Source: Clostridium novyi NT (GTDB lineage Bacteria; Bacillota; Clostridia; Clostridiales; Clostridiaceae). Taken from it: 64,000 nt of DNA. The DNA is taken from positions 2,108,001 through 2,172,000 of the forward strand of contig NC_008593.1 in assembly GCF_000014125.1 (NCBI RefSeq). Reading direction: 5' to 3'. Each line of letters starts with the position of its first letter. Position 1 is the stretch's first letter. A model generated the notes under the pieces. It was not told the DNA's origin, did no database searches, and worked only from the letters and a program-made list of their open reading frames with translations. A program made the translations under genes and the position numbers. Shown here piece by piece: positions 1 through 10,798 of this stretch.

Positions 1-678
1 TAAAATAGCACAATCTGTAACATCCCTTCCTATAGTTCCTACTTGATCAAGAGTTGATGCAAATGATATAACTCCATATCTTGATATTCTTCCGTAAGTT
101 GGTTTGAGTCCCACCACTCCACATAATGCTGCTGGTTGCCTTACGGATCCTCCTGTTTCACTTCCTAATGATAATGGAATTTCTCTTGATGCCACCGCTG
201 CTGTGGAACCTCCAGATGAACCACCTGGAATTCTTTCTAAGTCCCATGGATTTCTAACAATTTTAAAAGCACTATTTTCATTGGATGAACCCATAGCAAA
301 CTCATCCATATTTAATTTTCCTAATATAATTCCATTGTTTTCTTTTAACCTTGATATTACTGTAGCATCATAGGGAGATATATAATTTTCAAGGATTTTA
401 GAAGCACATGTATTTTGCATTCCACTAACACTTATATTATCTTTAATTCCTACTGGAACTCCCCATAATCCTTTAAGCTTTTCTCCCCTTTGTATTTTTT
501 CATCTAAAAGCTTTGCTTCTTTTAAAGCGGATTCTTTTGATAAATATAAATAAGCTCCTATTTTTTCATCAATACACTCTGTTCTAGCTATATAACTTTT
601 AACAACTTCTTCTACCTTTACCTCTTTACTTTTAATCATATCTATAAGTTCATGGGCTGTTTTATTAAATAACTCCAT
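1..678 (-). CDS. gatA: Glu-tRNA(Gln)/Asp-tRNA(Asn) amidotransferase subunit A, 3' part beyond window
   Basis: Catalytic amidase subunit of GatCAB, which converts mischarged Glu-tRNA(Gln) and Asp-tRNA(Asn) to the amidated forms; it releases ammonia from glutamine. The first 226 codons are visible; the reading frame is open to the left edge. The start is an ATG at 678 ([14 protein letters not shown]) behind an AAGGTGG ribosome site. The amidase signature is present: PMLIKDN supplies the catalytic Lys, and GGSSGGS with [12 protein letters not shown] supplies the two Ser of the Ser-cisSer-Lys triad. It lies 16 bp after gatC on the same strand, the usual gatCAB order, so gatB probably follows outside the window. 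Identification is secure; only the C-terminus is missing. Confidence 0.95.
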   Translation of the reverse strand, partial: MELFNKTAHELIDMIKSKEVKVEEVVKSYIARTECIDEKIGAYLYLSKESALKEAKLLDEKIQRGEKLKGLWGVPVGIKDNISVSGMQNTCASKILENYISPYDATVISRLKENNGIILGKLNMDEFAMGSSNENSAFKIVRNPWDLERIPGGSSGGSTAAVASREIPLSLGSETGGSVRQPAALCGVVGLKPTYGRISRYGVISFASTLDQVGTIGRDVTDCAIL

Positions 679-694
679 ATTTTCATAACCACCT

Positions 695-979
695 TTACTC
701 TATAACTTTAGGTACAACTATATACTCTTTATTAGATTCTGGAGCATTTTCTAGTACCTTTTTTAACTTAAGAGATTCTTCTATTTCATCTTCTCTATAT
801 TCATTTTCTATATAATAAGGATTAACTGTTATTTCTACATCATCCGTTTTTAATTCATTTATTTTTTCTATATCCTTTAATACTTTGTTTAAATGTTCTA
901 TTATCTTTTCTTCCTCATTCTCATCAAAGGATAACTTTGAAAGTCTCGCTATATATTTTATATCTTCTCTTGAAATCAT
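695..979 (-). CDS. gatC: Amidotransferase subunit C
   Basis: Small GatC subunit (94 aa, normal length) that wraps GatA and GatB together in the GatCAB complex. The family start [18 protein letters not shown] and the ending [15 protein letters not shown] (proline-rich strand then the conserved VPKV-type end) are clear. The ATG follows AGAAGGTG. It is the first gene of a gatC-gatA unit that starts just after the ddh terminator; a TATAAT -10-like hexamer lies at 1017-1022 on the minus strand, but no good -35 was found. Function is assigned by family knowledge. Confidence 0.93.
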   Translation of the reverse strand: MISREDIKYIARLSKLSFDENEEEKIIEHLNKVLKDIEKINELKTDDVEITVNPYYIENEYREDEIEESLKLKKVLENAPESNKEYIVVPKVIE

Positions 980-1031
980 TAATTACACCTTCTTTTCTTT
1001 ATTTAGTGCCATTTATATTATATCATTCCTT

Positions 1032-1072
1032 TATAAAAAAAAATCCAGCAAAACCCCTGTGGGCTTTACTGG
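1032..1072 (-). terminator. Intrinsic terminator after ddh
   Basis: Read on the minus strand, a 12-bp stem (CCAGTAAAGCCC with GGGTTTTGCTGG, two G-T wobbles, loop ACAG) is followed by a run of nine T. The pairing is complete only on the minus strand, which fits termination of ddh. Confidence 0.85.
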
Positions 1073-1079
1073 ACATCTA

Positions 1080-2057
1080 TTATAATAATTCCGCTCTTAA
1101 CTCTTCTGGTGATTTAGGTGATATATATGATAATGGAATATCAAATATTGTATGAGCTCCTTTTTTACCTTCTTTTGAAAGTCTGTATACAGCTCTTGCA
1201 TAAGCAACTATAACACTTGCTGTAAATTGAGGATTACTACTAAGTTTTAAACTAAATTCTATTCTTTGATTATTTCCATCTGATGTATTTCCAGTTCTTA
1301 TAACAAATCCACCATGTGGCATTCCTGAGTGTTGAGATTTTAAAACATCTTCAGTTACAAAATGAACTTCTGTATCATAATCTGCAAAATAGTTTGGCAT
1401 ATTCTTTATTTCTTCTTCTATCTTTTTAGTGTCTGCTCCTTCTTCTGGAACTACATAGCATACACGATTATGTTTTTCACTTACAGCAAGTTCAGGATTT
1501 TCCCCAGAACGAGCTCTTTCTATTGCATTTTTCACAGGTACTGTGTATTGTACTCCATTTTTAACACCTTCAACTCTTCTTATAGCATCTGAATGACCTT
1601 GGCTTACTCCAGTTCCCCAGAATGTATAATCCTTACCATTTGGAAGAACAGCTTCTGATAATATACGATTTAGAGAAAATAAACCTGGATCCCATCCTAT
1701 AGATATAAGTCCTATTGTTCCTGATTTTTTAGCTACTTCATCCACATTTTTAAAATATTTAGGAATTCTTGCATGAGTATCAAAACTATCTACTGTATTA
1801 AAATGCTCTACTATTTTTGGCCCTTGCTTCGGAAGGTCTAATGCAGAACCTCCACAAAGAATCATAACATCAATTTTTCCTTTATAGTCTTCAATATTTG
1901 ATATATGTACCATTTTAGAATTTGCATTTAATTTACTTGGATCTCTTCTTGTAAATATAGCTTCTAACTCAAAATCTTCATTTTGAGCTAATGCAAGTTC
2001 TACTCCTTTTCCAAGATTTCCATAGCCCACTATTCCAACTTTTATTTTGTTATTCAT
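1080..2057 (-). CDS. ddh: meso-Diaminopimelate D-dehydrogenase
   Basis: 325 aa, the family's usual length. NADPH-dependent reversible amination of L-2-amino-6-oxopimelate to meso-diaminopimelate, the one-step branch of lysine and peptidoglycan precursor synthesis. The N-terminal Rossmann motif VGIVGYGNLGKGVELAL is followed by IFTRRDP, which contacts the NADPH phosphate in this family. The central segment has LISIGWDPGLFSLNRIL and TFWGTGVSQGHSDAIRRVEGV, both hallmarks of Ddh. Start ATG with GAGGGG upstream. It is a single gene with its own terminator. The assignment rests on these diagnostic stretches, so confidence is high. Confidence 0.95.
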   Translation of the reverse strand: MNNKIKVGIVGYGNLGKGVELALAQNEDFELEAIFTRRDPSKLNANSKMVHISNIEDYKGKIDVMILCGGSALDLPKQGPKIVEHFNTVDSFDTHARIPKYFKNVDEVAKKSGTIGLISIGWDPGLFSLNRILSEAVLPNGKDYTFWGTGVSQGHSDAIRRVEGVKNGVQYTVPVKNAIERARSGENPELAVSEKHNRVCYVVPEEGADTKKIEEEIKNMPNYFADYDTEVHFVTEDVLKSQHSGMPHGGFVIRTGNTSDGNNQRIEFSLKLSSNPQFTASVIVAYARAVYRLSKEGKKGAHTIFDIPLSYISPKSPEELRAELL

Positions 2058-2211
2058 ACTTACCCCTCCATGTATAGATAATATACTATAAACTTTGATA
2101 TATATACTATTCTTCTAGATTATCACAATCTTTTTCAAAATTCTACTACATACTTGTATGCAAATAAACATGATTTTTATATATTTATCCACAATTAATT
2201 ATAAAAATTAA

Positions 2212-2252
2212 GGACATATTCACAAATATAACAAATATTTGTGAATATGTCC
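2212..2252 (-). terminator. Long perfect hairpin after the small membrane gene
   Basis: An 18-bp perfect inverted repeat starting GGACATATTCACAAATAT, loop of 5, directly after the stop of the 2264-2527 gene. On the minus strand it is followed by TTAATTTTTAT, so it is a plausible terminator; on the plus strand it is followed by CTTTATTA. The stem itself is AT-rich and unusually long. Confidence 0.65.
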
Positions 2253-2263
2253 CTTTATTATAC

Positions 2264-2527
2264 TTAATAAACCTTCATAAACATAAAAACCATAGTTACA
2301 ACACCCATAAACATACACAGGATTGAATTAGTCCATCCGTCATTTCTTATAGGAATTTGTTTAATACTCCATAAAATCATAGTAATAACTATACTGCCTT
2401 GAAACATATAGTAATTGTTGAAATAACTTATATTTAAAATTTTACAAGTTGAAAGCATAGTAAACACTAAACATAGACTTGTTATAATAACAAATATCCA
2501 CGCCAATGCACTTATAAACTTCTTCAT
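2264..2527 (-). CDS. Small hydrophobic membrane protein, unknown function
   Basis: 87 aa. I do not recognise a family. Three hydrophobic segments are visible (about residues 5-25, 38-55 and 65-85), so it should be an integral membrane protein with short loops. The open frame starts five codons earlier (MEEKKM), but GGAGGAG sits inside those codons and is 7 nt from the second ATG at 2527, so I choose MKKFISAL as the start. It lies 13 bp after ligA on the same strand and ends at a strong hairpin, so it is probably the last cistron of the pcrA-ligA transcript. No functional inference is justified. Confidence 0.6.
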   Translation of the reverse strand: MKKFISALAWIFVIITSLCLVFTMLSTCKILNISYFNNYYMFQGSIVITMILWSIKQIPIRNDGWTNSILCMFMGVVTMVFMFMKVY

Positions 2528-2555
2528 TTTTTTCTCCTCCATTTTACCAAAGGTC

Positions 2556-4556
<2,001 letters not shown>

Positions 4557-4577
4557 TTACCTTCCTTTACCTAATTA

Positions 4578-4621
4578 GAAACTAAACCTACTCTAGTATA
4601 ACCTATTATAAGTTTAGTTTC
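4578..4621. repeat. Inverted repeat between pcrA and ligA
   Basis: GAAACTAAAC and its complement GTTTAGTTTC flank 24 bp. No T run follows on either strand, so it is not a clear terminator. It may be an mRNA processing or stability hairpin in the pcrA-ligA message. Confidence 0.4.
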
Positions 4622-4648
4622 CATTAACATTTATTGTAATTTTATGCC

Positions 4649-6931
4649 TTAAATAAGCTTTATTGGTGCCATACTGAACATTAATTGCTTTATTCCCATA
4701 TTATCAAAAGCTATGGTCACTTTTACGTCATTATTGGTTTTTGTAGCACTAACTATTGTACCAACACCAAATTTATCATGGCTAACTTTTCTTCCCACTG
4801 TTATTTCATCCAAATTTAAATCCTTTTTATTTCCCTTTTCATTGGAACCTTGTGATGTATAGCTGTTGCTCAATATGGAATTTATAGTTTTTTCAGCTTT
4901 TTTTACACCAAAACTAGATAATGAATGAGAACTTATAGTAGCACCATTTGCCACACTGTTTAATCTTACAGTTGATGACTTAACCGCACTTTCAGTTCTT
5001 CCTTCTCTCACCATTTCTTTTAGATTTGGTGATATTTCATTTATAAAATCTGATTCACTATACGCAACGCTTCTTCCAAAAACTTTTCTTGTACTAGCTG
5101 AAGTCATATAAAGTTGTTCTTTTGCTCTTGTGATACCCACATAACAAAGTCTTCTTGACTCTTCCATTTCAGCAAAATTCTCTAAAGATTGAGCTCCTGG
5201 GAAAATTCCATTTTCCATACCTACCATAAATACTACTGGGAATTCAAGTCCCTTTGCACTATGTAGTGTCATCATAACTGTAGTATCTGTATCTTCATCA
5301 TAGTTATCTACATCAGATACTAATGTTATTTTTTCAAGAAATGCTGATAGAGACTTATCCTCTGAAGTATTTTCAAATTCAACAGCAGCAGACACTAATT
5401 CTTTTATGTTTTCTATTCTACTAATGTCTTCTATTTCATTGGAATCTTTAAGCTCTTTCATATAGCCTGTACTCTCTAATATTTCTTGTATAAGATTTGA
5501 TACACTTACCTTATCTTTTGTTCTTGTAAAACCATTTATAAGGCTTGTAAATTTATTTATAGAAGAAATACTTCTCTTTGAAAGTCCTGGAATGTTTTCT
5601 ACATCTAAAAGTACACTATACATGCATTCATCCATGTAATTTGCAAAATCTTGTATTTTCGATACTGTAGCTGCACCTATAGCTCTCTTTGGAACATTTA
5701 TTATTCTTTTTAAGCTTATATCATCTTGAAGATTGTTTATGAATTTTAAATAAGCAGTTATATCTTTTATTTCTTTTCTATCGTAGAATTTTAATCCACC
5801 AATTATTCTGTAAGGTATATCTCTTTTCATAAATACATCTTCAAATACTCTTGATTGAGCATTGGTTCTATATAATATTGCAAAATCCTTATAGCTTCTA
5901 TTTTCTTTTTTAATAAGTCTTTTTATTTCATTTGAGATAAAAAGTCCTTCATCCATATCTGAATAAGCTCTATAGATTTTAATTTTTTCTCCATTTTCAT
6001 TTTGAGTTCTAAGAACTTTATTTTTTCTTTGAGAATTATGTTTTATAACTGTATTTGCTGCATTTAGTATGTTAGCTTTTGATCTATAATTTTCTTCTAG
6101 TTTTACAACTTTAGCTTCTGGATAATCCTTTTCAAAATCCAAAATATTTTTAATGTCTGCACCTCTCCATTGATATATACATTGGTCATCATCACCAACT
6201 ACAAATATATTTCTGTGTGCAGCTGCTAACATCTTTACAAGTTGATATTGAGTTTTGTTGGTATCTTGATATTCGTCTACCATTATGTACTTAAACTTAT
6301 TTTGATAAAACTCTAAAACTTCAGGATGCTTTTTAAATAATTCAACTGTTTTAAAAATTAAATCATCAAAATCTAACGCGTTACTATTTTTTAATTTCTT
6401 TTGATACAAAAGATAAACATCAGCAATTCTATTTTTTCTAAAGTCTTTTTCATTTCTCTTTTTATATTCTTCTGCTGTTATTAAGTTATCCTTTTGTTTT
6501 CCTATTTTAGATATTATCTCTTTTTCGTTAATGTCTTTGTCACTTATGTTAAGTTCCTTCATACATTGTTTAACTAAGTTTTTTTGATCCGTACTATCGT
6601 ATATAGCAAAATTTTTATTATATCCTAGTTTGTCTATCTCTCTTCTTAAAATTCTTACGCATGAAGAGTGGAAAGTTGATACCCACATACTATCAATATT
6701 ATTAGATACTAATTTTTTTATTCTATCTTTCATCTCTCCAGCTGCTTTATTAGTGAAAGTTATAGCTAATATATTATATTGAGGAATTCCTAAATCTTCT
6801 ATCATATGAGCTATTCTATATGTTAATACTCTAGTCTTTCCTGAACCCGCTCCTGCTAATACAAGAACTGGACCTTCTATGGCTGTAGCTGCTTCATATT
6901 GCTCTTTATTTAGTAGTTTCTTTAAATCCAT
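4649..6931 (-). CDS. pcrA: ATP-dependent 3'-5' DNA helicase PcrA/UvrD
   Basis: 760 aa from the start chosen here. Superfamily 1A helicase for nucleotide-excision repair, rolling-circle replication and removal of RecA. Motifs in order: Q-motif LNKEQYEAA, Walker A GAGSGKT, motif Ia TFTNKAAGEMKDR, motif II VDEYQDTN, motif III GDDDQCIYQWRGAD, motif IV NYRS, motif V TLHSAKGLEFPVVF, motif VI CYVGITRAKEQL. The C-terminal tail (DEITVGRKVSHDKFGVGTI) is the Tudor-like RNA-polymerase-binding domain. The frame opens eight codons earlier, but GAGGAGGGG at 6936-6944 places the start at MDLKKLL (ATG 6931). It is followed by ligA and preceded by yerC. Confidence 0.96.
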   Translation of the reverse strand: MDLKKLLNKEQYEAATAIEGPVLVLAGAGSGKTRVLTYRIAHMIEDLGIPQYNILAITFTNKAAGEMKDRIKKLVSNNIDSMWVSTFHSSCVRILRREIDKLGYNKNFAIYDSTDQKNLVKQCMKELNISDKDINEKEIISKIGKQKDNLITAEEYKKRNEKDFRKNRIADVYLLYQKKLKNSNALDFDDLIFKTVELFKKHPEVLEFYQNKFKYIMVDEYQDTNKTQYQLVKMLAAAHRNIFVVGDDDQCIYQWRGADIKNILDFEKDYPEAKVVKLEENYRSKANILNAANTVIKHNSQRKNKVLRTQNENGEKIKIYRAYSDMDEGLFISNEIKRLIKKENRSYKDFAILYRTNAQSRVFEDVFMKRDIPYRIIGGLKFYDRKEIKDITAYLKFINNLQDDISLKRIINVPKRAIGAATVSKIQDFANYMDECMYSVLLDVENIPGLSKRSISSINKFTSLINGFTRTKDKVSVSNLIQEILESTGYMKELKDSNEIEDISRIENIKELVSAAVEFENTSEDKSLSAFLEKITLVSDVDNYDEDTDTTVMMTLHSAKGLEFPVVFMVGMENGIFPGAQSLENFAEMEESRRLCYVGITRAKEQLYMTSASTRKVFGRSVAYSESDFINEISPNLKEMVREGRTESAVKSSTVRLNSVANGATISSHSLSSFGVKKAEKTINSILSNSYTSQGSNEKGNKKDLNLDEITVGRKVSHDKFGVGTIVSATKTNNDVKVTIAFDNMGIKQLMFSMAPIKLI

Positions 6932-6961
6932 ATAACCCCTCCTCTTGAAGTTCACTATGTA

Positions 6962-7261
6962 TTATTCCCACTTTATTCTCTCTAATACCACATTATATCC
7001 ATCGCTACCATAATTTAAACACCTATTAACCCTACTTATAGTAGCTGTACTAGCTCCCGTTTCCTTTGCTATCTCTGTATAAGTTTTCTTTTGTTTTAAC
7101 ATCTTTGCTACTTGAAGTCTTTGTTCTATTGACTTTAATTCATTTATTGTAAATATATCTTCAAAAAATCTATAACATTCTTCTGTAGTTTCTAAAGAAA
7201 GTATCGCTTTACATAAGTAATCCATTTGTTTAGATTCTAATTTTGATTTATATTCAGACAT
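6962..7261 (-). CDS. YerC/YecD-type TrpR-superfamily DNA-binding protein
   Basis: 99 aa. Small helix-turn-helix protein of the YerC/YecD family, related to TrpR in fold but without an identified ligand. The signature CYRFFEDIFTINELKSIEQRLQVA followed by YTEIAKETGASTATISRVNRCLNYG contains the HTH (about residues 58-82). GGGGAG precedes the ATG. It ends 30 bp before the pcrA start on the same strand, the usual order in Bacilli and Clostridia, so it is likely cotranscribed with pcrA. The regulated target is not known from sequence. Confidence 0.88.
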   Translation of the reverse strand: MSEYKSKLESKQMDYLCKAILSLETTEECYRFFEDIFTINELKSIEQRLQVAKMLKQKKTYTEIAKETGASTATISRVNRCLNYGSDGYNVVLERIKWE

Positions 7262-7527
7262 AGAAGTCCACTCCCCTAATTTATTAATTACAAAATAAAA
7301 TTTTACAGTAATATTATTCCATAATTAAATTCTATCATTTTATAGCTTTTTTCTCTATAAAATTTGCACATCTTTATATTTTAATACTTTACAATGACAT
7401 ATTCAATAAAATCATTTTTTAAGAATAATACATTGGTTTTTTCTAAATTGTCTGAAATTTGATTATTTTCTTGTGATATATTTTAATTATTAAATTTATT
7501 AATTCATTATAATTTATACAAAAAAGT

Positions 7528-7558
7528 AAAAACACTATCACCGGTTGATAGTGTTTTT
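7528..7558. terminator. Bidirectional hairpin downstream of the RsuA-type gene
   Basis: AAAAACACTATCA, loop CCGGT, TGATAGTGTTTTT: a 13-bp perfect stem flanked by A and T runs, so it can terminate either strand. It lies in the 480-bp gap between the pseudouridine synthase and yerC and probably ends the minus-strand transcript from the former. Confidence 0.75.
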
Positions 7559-7574
7559 AAGTATTATATAGGGT

Positions 7575-7635
7575 AAGACTAATCCTGGGGCTGGACAGTC
7601 TTAAATAAAAAGGGGGCTATTCATTCTTTTTATTT
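7575..7635. other. Structured intergenic segment of unknown role
   Basis: Two successive inverted repeats lie next to the terminator: AAGACT (7575) with AGTCTT (7597) around a G/C-rich core CCTGGGGCTGG, then AAATAAAAAG (7603) with CTTTTTATTT (7626) around GGGGCTATTCATT. The core is much richer in G and C than its surroundings. It could be a small RNA or an untranslated leader or tail. I do not match it to any riboswitch class I know. Nothing else is visible in 7262-7741. Confidence 0.35.
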
Positions 7636-7741
7636 TCCCTTACAAAAGTTATTATATTAAATAACTTCATAAAATGCAAGGTATTTTGCATAATTATTTG
7701 TTAATAAACTATTATGAATTTATTTATAAATATTATTTTTT

Positions 7742-8458
7742 TTAAATAGATTTTAAAATTTCAATTTCTTCTTCTGTTAACTCTCTATATGTTCCTTCGT
7801 CTAACTCTTCATCTAGTGATATATTTCCCATTGTAAGTCTTTTTAGATAAACAACATTCTTACCTCTTGCCTCAAACATTCTTTTTACTTGATGAAATTT
7901 TCCTTCTTGTATAGTTATGTTTACTTCTGATCCGTTTTCATCTGATGATAATATTTCAAGTTTTGCAGGTAAGCATTTATATCCATCATCTAGTGTTATT
8001 CCCTTTTTAAACTTTTCAACATCTTTCTCATCTACCATTTTATCTATTTCAGCATAATAAGTTTTATCTACATGCCATTTTGGAGATGTAAGTCTATGAT
8101 TTAGTTCTCCATCGTTAGTAATAAGTAACAATCCTTCTGTATCCTTATCTAATCTTCCTACAGGGAACGGATCAAAAACTGTGTATTCGTAATCTAATAA
8201 ATCTATAACAGTTTCATCGTAATTATCAAATGTAGCTGAAACTACTCCAGCTGGTTTGTTCATCATAATGTAAATATATTTTCTATAATTTATTTCTTCA
8301 CCATTTACCTTGATTATAGATTTATTAGGATCAACTTTTATTCCATTGTCCTTAACAACTTTTCCATCAACTTCTATTTCACCTTTTTTAACAAAAGCCT
8401 TTATTTCTTTTCTAGAACCGTATCCTAAATTTGATAAAACTTTGTCTAGTCTTTCCAA
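7742..8458 (-). CDS. RsuA/RluB-family ribosomal RNA pseudouridine synthase
   Basis: 238 aa. Isomerises one uridine in rRNA to pseudouridine. N-terminal S4 RNA-binding domain (residues 1-50, MERLDKVLSNLGYGSRKE) and catalytic domain with the RsuA-family motif GRLDKDTEGLLLITNDGEL; Asp104 is the catalytic aspartate. KWHVDKTYYAEI and GKFHQVKRMF are further family motifs. The start is a TTG preceded by GAGGAG. By family it targets either 16S U516 or a 23S site; sequence alone does not separate RsuA from RluB, so no symbol is given. Confidence 0.92.
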   Translation of the reverse strand: MERLDKVLSNLGYGSRKEIKAFVKKGEIEVDGKVVKDNGIKVDPNKSIIKVNGEEINYRKYIYIMMNKPAGVVSATFDNYDETVIDLLDYEYTVFDPFPVGRLDKDTEGLLLITNDGELNHRLTSPKWHVDKTYYAEIDKMVDEKDVEKFKKGITLDDGYKCLPAKLEILSSDENGSEVNITIQEGKFHQVKRMFEARGKNVVYLKRLTMGNISLDEELDEGTYRELTEEEIEILKSI

Positions 8459-8543
8459 AGCACTTCACTCCTCATATAGTGTTTTATATTCTCCTATTTT
8501 ATCAAATTTAATTTACATTTGCATATAATCATATATTTTTATT

Positions 8544-10622
8544 TTAAATTGCGTAATTTAAATCCTGTAATTCCTTCAAAATTCCGCTATTACTTTCTAT
8601 TCTTTCCCCAACCTTTATTTCTATCATACAGTAATCTTCATATGATACTTTTTTATTACTGCTTTTACATAGGGCTAATACTTTATATACACCCTTTGCA
8701 AAAGGTATAAAAGAGTAGTATTCTTTTTTGCTATATTGTTGCACTAAGTTCCATTCCCCTTTTTCCATGAGATAGAACTCATATATAACATCTTTTCCCC
8801 CGTCACCTTCTGCCGTTATAGTTACTGGTTCATTACAGAAAAACTCTACTTTGTCGCATTTTAAGATAGTATTTCTTATAGGGGTTGCTTCTTTAACCTC
8901 CATTGTTATTTCCTTGGCACTATCAAATTCTTTGTTACTTTTCTCATTTTTAGCATAAACTTTTATTGTGTATTTTCCACTACACCTTGGAGTTAATATA
9001 TATCTATTACTCTTTATATAATCAGTTTTTTCAACAGTATGTCCATTTATAATAAGAGAATACTTTAGAAGTATATCCTTTGTATTTCTCGTTATAACAT
9101 TTACAACTATTTGCTCTCCAATTAAGTAGTATTCTTTTGGATCTACCAATATATAATCAATTCTCCCTGGTATATATTCATAAACTTTTAAAGAAACTAT
9201 ACTAGAGGCATCAAACTTTTTCTTTGAATATTTATCTTTAACCCTAACCTCTATTTCATAGTTTCCTTTTTCTTTAGGAATAAAATTTAAATAACTATGC
9301 TTTTTATAAACTATTTTTTCAACTTGCTGTCCATCTTTCTTAATTATAAAACTATAGGAAAGTTTCATTCCGCCTTTTGCCATTACTTTTAGTTTTATAT
9401 TTTCTCCAACTAATATGTCTTCTCTCTTGCTTACTAATATGTCAGTTATTTTTACTGGTTCCCTTGGAACTTCATCAATCTTATACTCAATTTCTTTTAT
9501 AGCTTCATACTTTTCATTACATGATATATCCTTAACCCACAAAATTACTTTGTATTTTCCACACTTAGTAGGCTTCCAATTAAATGAATTATTTTTTATA
9601 TATCCACTATCTTGATTTTCTTCTCCTTCAATTATAAATCTATATCTTAAATCTTTTCCCCCAACAGCATTAGCATTGAATTCAATATTTTGATTTACTA
9701 ATTGAGGGGAACTCATATTAGATGAAAAGTTTTCTATTTTTACCTCTGCATAAGGCTTTACATTATAATATAAAATTGCTCTATCATCATATTTTTTAGG
9801 AGAATACATATCTTTTGCTAAACATAGTAATTTATATTTACCACTTTTGCTTTCCGTGTAACTTAGAGTTTTTTTAGTAGAAAAGTCTTGTAGACAGGTT
9901 ACTTTGCCTTGTTCATCTAATTTAACAAACTTATATAAGCTTGTCCTATCTTCATCACATTTTGCATCAACTTCAAAAACTAGCTCATCATCTTTTAAAA
10001 TAGCTGAATTTAAACACTTAAAATTAGAAATCTCTAATTCTTGTACTTTTTTAACTTCAAATCCAACTTTCATTGCATCATCAAAATTTTTCTCTGAATT
10101 TATATATTTACATTGAACTAAAATTTCATATTTACCAGGTATATTAGCACTCCATACGAAATTCTTTTCCAATGAATAATCCTTTAACAATAACCAATTT
10201 TCATTTTTATTTATCATATATCTAAATATAAGTCCTTCATCAGTTGTTTCATTGTTCATTTCAACATTTATATGAAGTTTTTCCCCTATATTTAATTTAT
10301 ATTTATCTAAAATAATATTTTTGATTAGTCTTTCATTATGATCCTTTAAAAAAACTTCCTTTTTTGATACATAGTCTAAAGCTTTATCACTATTTTCTTT
10401 CCTAGCTTGTACCATTATTATATACTTGCCTCCTTTTTTAGGCTGCCATAATATTTCTTTTTCCCTCCCAAAATCTTTTAACGTTTCCCAAGTCCCATCA
10501 TATCCTACTATAAACTTATAAAATAGATCTTTTTCAGGCTCACTTAATATTTCAATGGTTATCCTTCTGTTTTTGTGTTTTGGAGATTTTTCACAACACC
10601 CAATAATAATTTCATTCACCAA
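8544..10622 (-). CDS. Seven-repeat triple-tyrosine-motif (Y_Y_Y-type) protein
   Basis: 692 aa built from about seven tandem beta-sandwich-like units of roughly 95 residues (near 1-91, 95-190, 195-285, 290-385, 390-487, 490-585, 590-680). Each unit closes with a pattern such as GKYKVILWVKDISCNEKYE, ending in an aromatic strand, a lysine and an Asp-rich turn, as in clostridial triple-tyrosine-motif proteins. There is no signal peptide, membrane segment or catalytic motif. AGGAG 7 nt upstream selects the TTG at 10622 as start; the nearby ATG is out of frame and gives a six-codon peptide. Monocistronic, divergent from pulA. Binding or scaffolding role is inference only. Confidence 0.7.
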   Translation of the reverse strand: MVNEIIIGCCEKSPKHKNRRITIEILSEPEKDLFYKFIVGYDGTWETLKDFGREKEILWQPKKGGKYIIMVQARKENSDKALDYVSKKEVFLKDHNERLIKNIILDKYKLNIGEKLHINVEMNNETTDEGLIFRYMINKNENWLLLKDYSLEKNFVWSANIPGKYEILVQCKYINSEKNFDDAMKVGFEVKKVQELEISNFKCLNSAILKDDELVFEVDAKCDEDRTSLYKFVKLDEQGKVTCLQDFSTKKTLSYTESKSGKYKLLCLAKDMYSPKKYDDRAILYYNVKPYAEVKIENFSSNMSSPQLVNQNIEFNANAVGGKDLRYRFIIEGEENQDSGYIKNNSFNWKPTKCGKYKVILWVKDISCNEKYEAIKEIEYKIDEVPREPVKITDILVSKREDILVGENIKLKVMAKGGMKLSYSFIIKKDGQQVEKIVYKKHSYLNFIPKEKGNYEIEVRVKDKYSKKKFDASSIVSLKVYEYIPGRIDYILVDPKEYYLIGEQIVVNVITRNTKDILLKYSLIINGHTVEKTDYIKSNRYILTPRCSGKYTIKVYAKNEKSNKEFDSAKEITMEVKEATPIRNTILKCDKVEFFCNEPVTITAEGDGGKDVIYEFYLMEKGEWNLVQQYSKKEYYSFIPFAKGVYKVLALCKSSNKKVSYEDYCMIEIKVGERIESNSGILKELQDLNYAI

Positions 10623-10798
10623 AATTCATCTCCTAACATAATTTACTTTCAACCCGGTTTACTGTATATTATACTATAATTCCAATTTTTGTAAAAGAAT
10701 TTTTTTCTAATTTTTAGTATAATGTTAATATTGGCAAATATACGTTTTATTTATTTTCGGAGATATAACAAAAATAATTACTTACTAGGAGGGTATTT

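Noticed and set aside
104..373. 89-codon plus-strand frame over gatA
   Set aside because: It lies opposite the conserved amidase signature of gatA and has no ribosome site; it is an antisense shadow.
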